From positions 2,273,144-2,337,143 of the forward strand of contig FN649741.1 in assembly GCA_000310025.1 (NCBI GenBank): a DNA stretch of 64,000 nt, given 5' to 3'. This DNA is from Ectocarpus siliculosus (lineage: Eukaryota; Sar; Phaeophyceae; Ectocarpales; Ectocarpaceae). This document shows, piece by piece, positions 21,531 through 34,000 of the stretch. The notes under the pieces were generated by a model that ran no database searches, was not told the DNA's origin, and worked only from the letters and a program-made list of their open reading frames with translations. Made by a program: the position numbers and the translations under genes. Numbering within the stretch: the first letter of the stretch is position 1; the number at the start of each line of letters is the position of its first letter.

Positions 21531-23822
21531 CGGATACCATGGTAGATTTTTTTTAGGCCGAGAGAACGGAGGCATTACCATGGTACAACTCCGCAAACGT
21601 TTAGCCCTCTTCGCGGTACATTCGCGTAGAAGAGTGGTCTCCACTGCTGCTGTTGTTGGTGTTCGTGGAACTTTGGCAAAACAGCAGTGCTAGCAGGCTG
21701 GTAGCCCAAGCGACACAACACTTTTAGTGTAATCGAGGTATTTGTTGCTGATTGAAGGTAGCACCCGAAAGAAGCCGGATGGGAGGCTGCAACGACGAAG
21801 CATGCTGGGATGTGGTCGTTCGGTTCATCGAGTACTGCTGTAACGGCCTGCTTTTTTGCCGTACCGAAAGTATACTTACAAACCAACACGGATAGCCTAG
21901 ATGCATGCTCCGGTCGACAAGACCCTGTTTGAAAGCATGTGTCGAAGGTCTTGCGGTGGGTTGGGACTAAGTACATACATTCGAAGGCATGTGTCGAAGG
22001 CTTTCCGGTGAGGGTTGGGGGGCACCCGCTGGATGATGGTGCTGGACTTGCTTGAATCTGTTTCGCCGACAGATGTCTGGGAGAGCAGGTTTTGTGGTGG
22101 CTAGCAAGGGGAGAAACGGCGGTGGGGGGGCGTCTTGCGCCAAGAGCTCGAATTTTGCCGGGAGCGTTGACTGGAAACTGGCAACGTCGAGCAGGAACCA
22201 TTGCTTGCTGTCCTTTACCTGCAACCGCCGCTGGGGGAGGACTGTGACACCTACAGTAGTACCTACCTGTGTGTGGCGTGCTTAGAGATCCCCCTCCTCG
22301 AGATTTAGATAAAGTAAACGTAGGTGGTGTACAAACTAGGTCCACTTATGAGACACAGAGCCCCCCCAACTTGCAGCGTTGTGTAGGCAGTGCGATCTGC
22401 CCTCTTTCCTGCTATTTTCTATTTTCCGTCTTGCGTTATAGACAATGATGTGAGGTCTTCTCGATTGATGAACGAGTTACTTGTCAGCTTGATAGTTTTC
22501 CTCATCTGGCCCGTGGGTCGTTCCAGTATTCATGTACACCGGCAGCCAGGGGGGGATGGTTGGGTCGACGGGGATGCTGCGAGGACACACTTGATCGACG
22601 ACCTTGAACACGGATTTGTCTTGTGCTATTACCAGCCCACCGTGATTGGTGGATTACTAATACTGCGGACACCTTTCCTTTTTCACTATTCCGAGATGAT
22701 GCGGGAGACCATGTGCACACTTTCGGCGTGCAGCAACCTCCCTCGCCACCCGAAGGTTGTAATCAGTGCCCTAAAAACCTACCAACCCACAAACCTCGCG
22801 TCTGGCCACCCGTGTAGTGCTAGACGGCACCATTTTTTGGGTCGAATTGGTGGTCTCCAGCCTCAACGGTGGTCTCCATGTCCATATCGGAACCAATCAC
22901 GCCACATTTACCATACACACCACGATCCCGTCAGTGCACGCCAACCTACTTAGATAGAGGTAAGCGACCCCTCATTTTTCTTCCACCATCTCGGATGTGC
23001 CTGTACGTACCACGCTGTGAGAAAGAAAAAACGTTTGACTCTTGTATAGGATCGAGGTGTGCAGGAGGAGCCGATGATCCCAAGTGAATGATCCCAAGTG
23101 ACGATTTTTGTTGGAAGTGGGGACTGGCGTGGTGTCAGACTTGTCTCCACTTGCCAACACACCGCCGTGGATTGGAGCAAACAGCGTACAACCCAGTAGC
23201 AAGTGGCGAGAGGAGCGACGTGCACTTGGGCGAAAATCCAACCACGTGCGCAACACACAGCAGTCAGCGAAAATACCGCACAGAAAAAAAAAAAAAAATC
23301 TCCGGAACACAACCATGGCTATGTGTAGGCAGCAATCCGTTTGCTTCCCATCGCGCGCGCCATAGGGCGGTTTCAGATCACCTCGCAAAGTAGCCGTGCC
23401 CATGGCAAACGCAGCAACGCTTTTCTGCGCATGTCTCTGTCGCCTCTTGTTGCAATGCAACAACGGAGTACCGCGAGGACGACATGTTCAGGACAAGAAT
23501 AGTCGGCGGACGTGCAGTTCACCATGCCCCACGGCTGGTACAGGAGCGCCAGAGGGCCGCCCATGACTAATAGCTGCGGTATTTAGTAGAGGGTCGTGAC
23601 AAGCCAATAACACTCTCTTGTTTCCTCTTAAAAAGAAGCTCAATGAACACCGCACGTAATTCTCATGGCCGGAACGATCAAAGTCTTAATTCGCTCTCTT
23701 CAGCCCGTTGTTGCTCTTCTAATAATAAGAAGTATGGCAGGCTCTCTGTAAACGGACGTACTGGTCGCTTTCGTTGTTTCTCAACACCGCCCCAAGCCTC
23801 CCCCAATGGCCACCCCCTCCCT
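21531..23822. other. Convergent intergenic region, SecA 3' end and ALG5 3' end
   Basis: This holds the 3' flanks of two convergent genes. A repeated CGAAGG(C/T)(A/C)TGTGTCGAAGG-type block lies near 21930-22005. I see no conserved coding exon, no RNA gene and no clear polyadenylation signal. The ORFs here are short and lack recognisable motifs. Confidence 0.5.
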
Positions 23823-25189
23823 TCATCGGCGCTTCTTGCCCTCTCCCGAAGGCTGCTCTGCGACGGCCCACACGCCCAGCACGTAGCAAAGGCGGACGCA
23901 CATCATGTCTCTGAGCATCGTCGCAGATGTGGTGATGATGTCGAGCTTGGAGCGGATGAGCTTGGATCCGGGAACCTCGTGCCAGTTCACTGCTACCTCC
24001 TGACGAAGAAAAGAACATACATCGCAAAAAAAAGAACACACATTGGAAAAAGAACACCTGTCGCAAAAAAAGAACATACATCGCAAAAAAAGAACACACA
24101 TCGTAAAAAAAGAACATACGTTTGCAAAAAATAACGCACATCGCAAAAAAAGCGCAACGCGGGCGGGAGAGGGTTAACATGCTGAACACATCTGTCCGAC
24201 AAATCCAGGGAATGTTTTGTAACTACTGCTTCCCAAGGTACATACCCAAAACGCATGGCTTGGTACGGTCATCGGGCAACAGAGGCTGATGGAAGGCATT
24301 TCCGTGTTCGTGGGATGTCTCGCGTGCATCTGCTGTGTCCGTCGACACTTTTCGACGAAACAATGCCAATACCATCCAAGTTTTCACCGACTGCAAAAGC
24401 CGCACGGAAAAACAATCGCCGCCTTACCGCCATCGGCACCCCCATGAGCTGGCAGATGTAGATGAGCTCGATGTCGAAGGCCCATCGCTGTAGGTGCAGC
24501 GAGCTGAACACCACGGCCGCTGTATCTCTGGTGAAGAGCTTGAACCCTGGGGTAAAAAACACACAAAAAACCGAAAGAGGAGTTTGCCGCAGCAATGTTT
24601 TGGCAGGCCTGTCAGCGAGTGGTCTAGCTCTACACACAGCAAAGCCACGCCAAAGGACTGGCAACGTAACAAAGGTGACACGGGACAGGGTTTCACCCAC
24701 ACACGGCAGCATAGCAATTTTACCGCAGCCTATCGGTCGAGTGGGCTAGCTCTACATAAACGCAAGACCAAGGTCAAAGGCCTCGAAACGAACGCAGGGC
24801 ACAAGGGACATGACTTGCTAATAATTCCGCCCGTTTCATACCTCTGAGTTCCTCGCAAAACAGGGGATTTACAGTACTACATGACAGAGTAGAGGGTCTA
24901 GGCAAATACATTCAACACGCCGCTGCTGCTGCTGCCACTCTGCTGCCTGTGTGCCTCACCGCACTGCGTGTCCTTGATGGTCCGGGTGCAGAGGATCGAC
25001 ACACACCAATGAAAAACGAACATCAATACTGTCCGGTGGAGGGCTCTCTGGTAAAGGGGCCAAGACGGTGGGGGGCAGCAGGAATTGGCGAGAGAGAAAG
25101 GTCGTTGTTAGATGCAGCACTGTCGCACACAAGACCGTAGCAGCAGCAGCAGCAACAACACGACGATAACGACAACGTCTCGACAGCAT

Positions 25190-25231
<42 letters not shown>

Positions 25232-28200
25232 CAACAACAACAGCAACATCGTAGCAACGCAATACACATACCCAATTGACAACCACGGCAGCAAAATGCA
25301 AAATGATCGCCTGCGAAAAACGGCTGCCGGGGGCATTCTTTCGGCCAATCCCAACTCTAATCAACACGCCCAACTACATGAGCATTGGCGAGTGAACAGG
25401 ACGGTATGCATAGCGATACACACACGGCTTTCACTTACAAATGACCATACACACTCAAAAGTGTCGAGACTCAAACTACAACAAATAAGCAAAGTATGCT
25501 CACAAGCCCCCGTACTCCCATTCCACCACTCTCACGTGCAAATAATCCAAGCGTCGACTGAGTTCTGCCCGTGTAGAAAAGTTTACAGCAGACAAGGCCC
25601 ACAAGCCACGGCACTCAAAAACGTACGTTGGCCGGTTCCATCTCAGAGCAAACTTGAGTGAAACACGTTCAGTCCGACTCCTGCCACGACTCGTGTCACC
25701 TACGTACCGCTGCCACGTGACCAGCAACCAACACGCTTCCATGAAAATGCAATGTTATAGCATTTTCTACCTGGACCACTGGCCGAAAAAATTGGAAAAA
25801 AAGTTTGCGCAATTCACCTTAATACTACGGTTTCGGATGCACGTGTCAAAAATTTCACGCTCACTTCACGTGTTCAGAGGCACTTTATGGCCACCATGAA
25901 AATGAGCTTTTGACCCTGATGGGAAGATTTTTCTTGCACGAAGAGCAGCTGGCGTCTGTAATTTCTGCAGCTTTTCAAGTTCTGTCATCTCGCAACGCTC
26001 CGCTCAGACTCATCCCAATTGGTGGAAAGGTATCTCAGAGAGCTGTGAAGGTGTCACCCAAATGCAAGCATCTGTTGGGGAGATTTTGGCTACTGGGTCG
26101 CGGGCTGTGCTGATCAGATCCCTCATGGTGAGATCGTGACATCCATCGCTAAAGGTAAAACCTTCGGAAAATGGGACTGGTCCCAGGAACGGTGCTGCTA
26201 AAAGAAAAAAGTGAACTTTTCGGGAAAAAAAAAATCCGAGAGCGTTTATATATTTGTGTTTTCGAAATACGTATTTTCTTACAGAAAATTCCCCTCGTTT
26301 TTGAACTTTGTCCTTTCAAAGGAAACAAAAGCACGCACCTTCGCCACCGCCTCCCCCTCCATGTGTGCCCTGCTTCCCACCACAAGCCCGTGCTTCTTTC
26401 CGGACCCCCTCTCCCCCACCGCAGCCCCGCGGACCCCCGCCCCGACCCCAGTCATCTCGACGTCACGCATGCGGATCAGCAGCCTGTCGAGGTCTTGGAT
26501 CTCAGTAGCAGCGTCTGCGTCCACCATTAGACCGTACTCTCCCCTCATCCGCAGCATGCCCTGGAGCATAGGGACGGCAGCGGTTCGGGGAGAGGAGCTC
26601 ACTCTGATGCCACAGTCAGCAGTTATCTATCCGTCAGTCTGTCAGCAGCTCACTCAGATGCCACAGCAGCAGTCCATCTACCTGTCAGTCTGTCAGCAGC
26701 TCACTTAGGTGCCACAGCAGCAGTCATCTAAAATGTCGTGTGAGCAGCTCACTCAGATGCCACAGCAGCAGTCCATCTACCTGCCGGTCTGTCAGCAGTT
26801 CACTCAGATGCCACAGCAGCAATCCATCTAAAATGTCAGTCTGTCAGCAGCTCACTCAGATGCCACAGCAGCAGTCCATTTATCTGTCAGTCTTTAGGCA
26901 CACCTTTTGCGCCGAGGTGGAATCGTGCTGGGTACGACGTCAAGCCCTCTTCACACGTCAGCACGTGGCGCCTTCCTCCCCCCAAACGCTATCACGGCGT
27001 AGAATAACACCGTTCCGATGACACCGCAAGATGCGGCGAGATAGCACCCCCCAAATCCATCATTTTCAGAGCTCGAGTGCTCCACAACCAAGATTGTCTA
27101 CACCGTACCGCATACCGTACCGTGGTGTTCCGCAAGAGGCGGAGAGATGGCTGCATCCCGCCTAGACCGACCTCCAGAGCTCGAGTGCTCCACAACCAAG
27201 ATTGTCTGTACCGTACCGTATACCGTACCGTGGTGTTCCGCAAGAGGCGGAGAGATGGCTGCACCCCCCCTAGACCGACCTCCAAAGCTCGAGTGCTCCA
27301 CAACCAAGAGGGTGAGGACATTGCCCGACACTTAGACAGAAAGCCCTCAGGTGAGATGCTTTCAAAGTTACCATTGTTGGTGTTGGCAAAATCATGGGTG
27401 TGGGGCAATCGGACTTTGAAAAACGGGACTAGGCGGGGTGCCATCTCTCGCATCCTCGCGGTAGAATACAGCAGTGTCGAAGCCCGCCACCGCTTCTTGA
27501 GGATCGCTTCTGAGTCAAATATCACCGGTTGTGTTCATGTTCTGGGGTGTGATACCTCACGCCGCACCTCTTGCTTGACCTGAGGGTAGGTTCATGTTTT
27601 GGGCTCATGTTGACCCGTAGAAGTAGTCTCGGGTTTGTGATATCTCATGCCGCCCTAATTGCATCATCTGACCGAGCATTTGTGTTTTGGGCTGATGTTG
27701 ACCCGCAAGGACAGTCACACTGGGTGTCGCATTGTGGCGTGTGGGGGTGTGCGCTATCTTGTGTCGTATACAGTGAGATTTTCCTCACATTCTCCCGCAT
27801 GACAAACAAAAAGCAACGCTCCGAGGACCCTGGCACGCCAGACCGTCCCACACCACTACCACGGGGTCCCTCAAATAGTGCCACTGCACGGTATTAATAA
27901 TATATGCCACTGCTGAAATCGTGGTATACTACAAGGATGAAAGCTCAAGATTAAGGTTGTCTCGTTCTCTACGTAGCGCCGGGTGTCCAGGACAAGAACC
28001 ACCGGTGACCCTAGCGGGAACATACTGGGTACGGCTGCTGTACTGCTGTGTGCTGTCATTCACACCTTCCCGACTGCCGCCCCTTTCCCCTGGTTTTCCT
28101 TGAGAGTCAAGAGCCGGACCACGTCCGTGCCGAGCCTCTCGACCCAGCGGTACACCTCCGCCGCGGTGCCGTCCGTCGAACCGTCGTCCACAACGATCAC

Positions 28201-29356
28201 CTCATAGGTGAAAGAGCTGCGGTTGGTAAGGGTACGGTGGTTGATTGCCAAACGCCATACCGGCGTTGCTACGAGGACAGCAGTCCCAGCACGGACATGG
28301 AAGCAGCACGGCGTACATGAAGCTAGCGGTAACGTTACGAAGAGAGCAGCCTCGCACGGACACGGCAGCAGCACGGGCGTACGTGAAGCTTTCCATCGAA
28401 AGGAATGGCGGCAGTACTGCGGCGGCTTGCTTTCGTTTCCGTGCAACCAGAAGCGCGGCCATCCAACGCTCGACTCTGAGAAAGAAACAAAAGTTAAAGT
28501 TGGTATCTCCATTCGGGCCACCGAGTGGGCCCCAATCCTCCCCCCTCGTGCCGTGCAGCCTCGCTGCCGAATAACACAGTTGTTGGGCAAAGCGCAGGCA
28601 TGGTGGTGCTACGTAAACGCCCCCGTCTCAAAAACGTTTCGTGTGGTATTGTACGTAAAGCATCTGCTGAATACTCTCTGCTGCTGCTGCTGCTGCTGCA
28701 CCAAAGCTCCAACGCGTTTGCCTGTCTGACCGACTGCTGTCTTAAAATACACCACAGCCTGAGGTGACTCTTCTCACCACACCTGTCTGCAGTTTTTCGG
28801 CGAGTGTTGAGGTAGGTGAAGGTATCCTTGAGCATCCCCGGAAGCCTATCTTCCTCGTTGTGTGCGGGCACGATCACGCTGAGAGTCTTGCTTGGAGGGT
28901 CCCCGCAGACGGGAAAGGCCTCCTTGTTTGATCTCTCCCTGTGTTCCCATTGCCGCCGCGCAAACGAATTAAAAAGTAAACATAACACATCAGTTGTAGT
29001 TGAAGATGAGAAAGTCTGCTTTAACACCTTGAGGATCACATGCACGCACAAGCGTCTTGCTTGGAGGGTCCCCACAGACGGGAGGAATGCTCCTTGCTCG
29101 ACCTCTCCCCTTTGTTTTCATCGCCGCCGCGCAGACGCAACATGAAGGTAGCAAAGCGGACGGCCTCCGCGAGAAATGAACCGTATATGAGGAAAAAAAT
29201 CAGGGAGGGGGTAGCAAACATGCGCACAACCCACCCCTTACCCAACTTCCCCGACTGTATGCTGTATCCAACATGTTTTTTTTCACGTATATTTATTTTC
29301 TGAAAAACCCTCCGAAGGCTACACTGCTGAGCAAAAGCATTCACACGTAACACAGC

Positions 29357-29409
<53 letters not shown>

Positions 29410-29618
29410 GCTCCCTCCCTCGCCAACGTGTTGTGTCGTGGTACGCACCCGCCCGGCCCGACGCCCCAGAAGTAGTCCTCGGACTCGAAGCTCCTTCGCC
29501 GGTGGGCCCTCGCGGAGACCAGGGGCTGGACGAACCACGCCAGGGCCGGCGCCGCCACCAGGCCGAGCGCGCCCAGCGCGGCATTGGCCGGGGTCAAGCC
29601 CGGCGGCAGGATGAGCAT
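23823..29618 (-). CDS. ALG5: Dolichyl-phosphate beta-glucosyltransferase (ALG5-type), 7 exons
   Basis: The enzyme transfers glucose from UDP-glucose to dolichyl phosphate on the cytosolic ER face. The product feeds the last steps of N-glycan precursor assembly. Exons (minus): 29618-29449, 28938-28783, 28216-28066, 26560-26339, 25047-24960, 24546-24428, 23999-23823. Together they are 1083 nt, or 360 residues (family about 320-335). Order of parts: N-terminal membrane anchor (NAALGALGLVAAPALAWFV, about 12-30); LSVIVPAHNEEDRLP; EVIVVDDGSTDGT (about 114-126), the nucleotide-binding GT2 motif; YGLMVDADAATEI with the DxD about 173-175; VVGSRAHMEGEAVA; RTVLM..FHW and TIKDTQCGFKLFTRD; RWAFDIELIYI; EVAVNWHEVPGSKL near the C-terminus. 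Exon 5 is not part of any long ORF but is needed, and it fits the family and both flanking phases. An extra loop with GVGAGVRGAAVGE lies in exon 4. The C-terminus lacks obvious extra transmembrane segments. Confidence 0.93.
24002..24170. repeat. About 20-bp minisatellite in the pyrimidine tract before ALG5 exon 7
   Basis: About eight units of ACATCGCAAAAAAAGAACA type end directly at the ALG5 exon 7 acceptor (exon starts 23999). On the gene strand each unit is GTTCTTTTTTTGCGATGT. The repeat is therefore an amplified polypyrimidine tract. Confidence 0.85.
25138..25245. repeat. (CAG)n/(CAA)n microsatellite
   Basis: A near-pure CAG run at about 25194-25228 is flanked by CAG/CAA/ACG interruptions. 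It lies in ALG5 intron 4, shortly upstream of exon 5. Poly-Ala and poly-Leu ORFs here are artefacts. Confidence 0.9.
26598..26895. repeat. About 51-bp minisatellite, six copies, next to ALG5 exon 4
   Basis: CTCACTCAGATGCCACAGCA followed by a CAGTCCATCTA block recurs at roughly 26598, 26648, 26699, 26748, 26799 and 26851. The array lies about 40 bp upstream (gene sense) of the exon 4 acceptor at 26561, in intron 3. Confidence 0.8.
27068..27315. repeat. About 109-bp tandem repeat, nearly three copies
   Basis: AGCTCGAGTGCTCCACAACC recurs at 27070, 27178 and 27288, and GGTGTTCCGCAAGAGGCGGA occurs between copies. The array is in ALG5 intron 3. A further degenerate duplication (TTTTGGGCT.ATGTTGACCC) lies at 27595-27710. 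Confidence 0.8.
28886..29142 (-). repeat. Duplication spanning the ALG5 exon 2 acceptor
   Basis: 28886-28972, the 5' part of exon 2 plus its acceptor, is repeated 169 bp away at 29055-29142 inside intron 1. Shared blocks include TCTTGCTTGGAGGGTCCCC and CGCCGCCGCGCA. The upstream copy retains GDPPSK-like coding sense but has lost an exact match around the acceptor. Confidence 0.8.
29361..29408. repeat. (CT)n microsatellite
   Basis: About 24 CT units lie in ALG5 intron 1, just after exon 1 in the gene direction. Arg-Glu repeat ORFs read from it are artefacts. Confidence 0.95.
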
Positions 29619-29680
29619 GATGTCCCCGCGGGCTGAGCGGTGGGGTTTCCTGGAGAGTTACAAGTACTTGCGGCGGGATC

Positions 29681-29721
<41 letters not shown>

Positions 29722-31057
29722 CCGCCGCCGCCGCCGTTGGTTGTTGTTTCCCGCCCCTCTACTAACAGACTAGTGCTGCTGTTTGGATGGGGTTGCGAGA
29801 GAACAACAAGCTAGAGAATTGGCTTCTTACACGGGTAACATGTCATCGTACGGAGTATGCGTAAGAATAGGGCTCGACTATCATACACGATGTGTGCAGT
29901 TTACTCTCGAGATATTTACCACCAGCTTTACAGCATATGTAACTGCTCCAGAAGATGTACATAGCAGGTGAAGGGGCTCGAACGCGTCGCTTTCTGGCGA
30001 GCTAAGGAAAGTACCAGCAAGAACGGAATGCTTGCTGCATGCGTACCAGCATCAACCGCTGCCGTATGAAAATGTACGGCAACCCTCTCTCCGTTATTTA
30101 GATACGCATCACTGCGAACAACAACACCATCGACTGATCGATCTACATATGTATATCTTGCCATTGTCGCGACACCACAAGTACGTGATGCGAGATCCGA
30201 ACGTGTTGTCTGTGCCTCACGCCACCTACGATGCCAATGAGCTCTACGCCTGTGGATTGTGGTCATACTGCACACGAACCGTACCACACTGCAGTCTACC
30301 CACCGAGCTGCAGAGTAGCTGCCTGCTGTTGCTGTACCAGAGAACAATCTATTGCTGAGTTCTGCTGTGGATGCTACGTGGAGAAACACGGCATGTCTAG
30401 ACGGCGACTTAGTTACAGCGCCTTCGACCTTCTATAAACGTTGGGTAGCCTCCAAGCAAGCCTTGATTCATCTGTTGCTATGATAGGTACAACACGGCAC
30501 GCACCCACCTTCTCAGATGTCTTCGGATCCAGCAGCCAGCCTACACCGCGGTTGTGATATATTTTGGTGAAAACTACAGCAGTATTCTTGTCGCACAACA
30601 AAATTTGCGAAGCTCCAGCAACTATCCAGCAATGCTCATCTCTACAAACAACACCACCACAGCGCGAGGAAACGAGGCAGGAGGAGGCTCACGAAGAGGT
30701 GACACACCACACACCAGACACTGGCAGCACCAACCTCGACCTCCGCAGCCTGGCTTTGCAGTTTGAAGCAGCCTCTGCTGTGGGGGCTGGGGGGCAAACG
30801 TTTTTCGGCGGGGTGGGGGGGAGGGGGGGCACGCAGAATTCAGACACACTAAATCAAAGATTCCATTCGAAAAACAAATGACGAATCTGAAAATGATAGG
30901 AAGAGCTCTCTCTCTCTAGCCCACACGCTCAATTCATTTTGTGTCGTCTGCCCGCCTGGTGCCTGCCTCCGTCACATATACCCGCCCCAGCGCAATCAAC
31001 TTTGGTTGGAACATCAATCCGATTCGCAAAGGCACGGCCCCGCACCCTCCACCTTTG
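29619..31057. promoter_or_regulatory. Divergent intergenic region between ALG5 and the TPR gene
   Basis: This is the shared upstream region of two head-to-head genes, 1.4 kb. It holds a (CTG)n run at about 29683-29720, directly upstream of the ALG5 start. The ALG5 5' leader is probably within it. I see no convincing TATA box and no additional exon. Confidence 0.5.
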
Positions 31058-34000
31058 ATGACCAACGCGTCCTTGGTGTCAGCAGCAGCGGTGGTGCTCA
31101 ATCTGTGCTCGAGACTCCCGCTTCTCGCTATCGCCGCCGCTCCTCTTTCCCTAATCACACAGCCGACGAGCCTATTCGGTAGGCAACTTCAAGCAGTTCA
31201 AGCACCCAGCAGCAGCAGCAGCACCTCGGCTTTGACGGCGATGACTACTACCCACGAGGACTTCGAGACCTACGACGGTGGAGACTACAAGATTTTCGTC
31301 GGCAGGGTGAGTTAAGGTTGTTGGTACATAGCTCAAACGCCGTCGGAGCTAGCTAGCTGGCCCTTGGCCAAGTGCTTTTTTTTTTTTCCGGCGGCGTTGT
31401 TGTTAACCCGGCGAAAGAATCGGAACCAATGCACGGCACTTGTGGTCTTATCTGGTGGCAGGCGTCGCACGCCCACCACATGCCGTTGTAGCCTTAGGGA
31501 AAAAATACCGTTTGCCTGCACCCCTCTGCTGGGAGCAAGGGCGTCCTCTGCTCCCCACGGCACCAACAAGAGTATGGTGATAAGGATGGCGACCGTTGAA
31601 TGCAAAAACAAGCTTGATTGACATGATGTAACCGAAGTGCCTTTTGCGTGCTTGGATCTCTACCGCTTGCTGCTTGCTGCTTGCCAACACGTAAAAGGGG
31701 ATGGAGAGGTTCAGGAGAGGTGAGGTGGCAGGCTCCGTGAGCGACTTCGATCGCGCCATCAGCCTCCAGCCTCGCCTAGAGGCCTACATGTGGCAGAGGG
31801 GCATCAGCTTATATTACGGTGAGTCACGGAAACGGCAAAACCAGTCGAAGCGTTTGTTGAATGTGGCGGATGGTTGGAGGTTTTACAACGTCCAACGATT
31901 TTTGCGTGGTGGTCTCTGCCTGGAAATTTCTTGAGGTTGCTGTGTGTTGTGTTGCGTGCTCTGATGCTCTCGCCGCCGTACCCCGCAATATTGCGGTAGG
32001 GGAGAGAGCGGGGCCTACATAGCAGGCTTTGACGTGTCCCTGTGTAGTGGCTGTGGTGAGCAATGCTATCTATCGGTGCCGTTTAAACGCTTTTTGAAGT
32101 AGCGTCGTACGATGCAGCATATGTCACTTCCACTTTCGAGCTTGTCGCGGACTACTTGCCATTTTTTGAAGATTTTGGGGTCATGAGCGACGTCAGCCTC
32201 TCAGCCAACGAGATCCTGTATCCATCAGGCTTTCTCCCCCCACCCACTGCAACACATCCCCTTCCACTACTGTTGTGGAGTTGTCTCCAACAGGTAGCCT
32301 CCCAGTCATTGCACTCGCTTCTTGATGTGGAGGTTGAGTAGTGTCGTCACCCCTTCACCGGTTTGGGTACGTCGTAAATCGGCATTTTTTTTTTTTTGTT
32401 AATATGATTTTTTTAGAACAGCAGTTCTTTTCAGCTCTACTAGTAGCGCAGGCCAGGTCCCGTCATGTATCATGCGTATGCATGCTTACATGCGTCCGCA
32501 TGTTTGAGCGGTAGTACTGACTGTACGGAGAGAATGCACGCGCATCCTGGTCTAAGTACTGGCTTAGTGGGTCGGAGACGGCGCCAATCGTACGAGGAGC
32601 ACATGCAAGGCACATGCAGAGACAGCACCAGGCCTTGCTTTCGCCTTGCTTCCGGTGCTGTTCTGTTGGGCCGCTCGCAACTTCAAATTGCCCTGCGAAC
32701 AGAAAAGGAATGCATTACAGCAGTATGCACCACATGCGTGTCAGGCCACCTGGTGTTGAGAAGCAATGGGCAACGGGCCGAAGATTTATTTACCGGAGTA
32801 CTAGTGCTGTATCCTCGTATCCGCTATTATGACCTTTGCCATAAAAGCGTACAGCAGTACACAAATACACCGTTGCTACAACGGGCGTCATGATTGCTTT
32901 CCCAGCGTAAAATACCGACGTGGGAGTTTGACAACAGGCTTCTGCTACAAGTAAGCTCAGTAATTATTGGTTCGCATGTCCCTCAAAACCGTACCGCAGT
33001 ACCTGTGCAGGATGTGTAGTCCAACAACAGCAGCTAGTCCCATCGAACTGGAGGGTTTTACAAATACCTCGTATACTATGATATCTCGAACGGGCTGTCT
33101 TGTTCGTCTTAATTTTCGCATGAACTTCGCATACAACGATGTACGTTGAATACATTCTTAAAGCAATACATCCGTATCCAACATTAGTCTTTCGGTGAGG
33201 GTGACGTATTTTTATAAAAAAAATCCCGACTTGGGCCGCACCACCCCCACATGTTTTGGAGTTTTTGTCTCCTATGATATATATGTACATGCCCAAATAG
33301 CGTTGTTCCGAAGTGGTATTGTATTTTTACAGCGTGCATGCACTGCTATATACTCGAAGGCTGTTCCATATCCCGTTTCTTTTGCCCTCGTCCTGATTTC
33401 CTCTTCCACCTTCCCATCCGCTCTCTTTCGCTTGGCTGCTAAATACTATTTGTACCATGTTTCTTTCTTTTCCGTCGTTTTCGTTTTTGGTGGGACACGT
33501 CATCCGTGTTTTGGTCTCCGATGTGACGCGACGCGATGTATCTAATTTGCTTGCATCTTGGATTCGAAAAACGACCTGGCCTGGGCAGCCGACCGGTTCG
33601 AGGAGGGGTCCCGGCAGTTCCGTAAAGACGTGTGAGTAAAATACAAACTACAATCAGGGAAAAGGATGCAGAGCGTACCTCGGATTGTCGTTGCCATTGC
33701 TGCTCCTCCCCGCCGCACCTCTCTGTATTTTTGTTGGAAAAATGATACACGCACAGAAAGAACTATATCCATTCGAGATATACGCACAGCAGTCGAACGG
33801 GATTTTGTGGTAACGACGTACGTACGTATGGTAGTGGTATTTTCTATTTTCCCCCGACGAATACCCGCAGGCGTTACTCACGATCGAGGTGCCTACTACG
33901 ACACACGGGAATGTATCACGATGCCTCCAAGAGCATGCATGCTTTGTCTGCATCATGCGCTTGTGATGGTAGTGACGCAGAGTACCCCCACGGAAAAGTT

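Noticed and set aside
24956-25373. Long minus-strand ORFs with poly-Leu and poly-Ala
   Set aside because: These are translations of a CAG/CAA microsatellite. Only 25047-24960, in a different frame, is coding (ALG5 exon 5).
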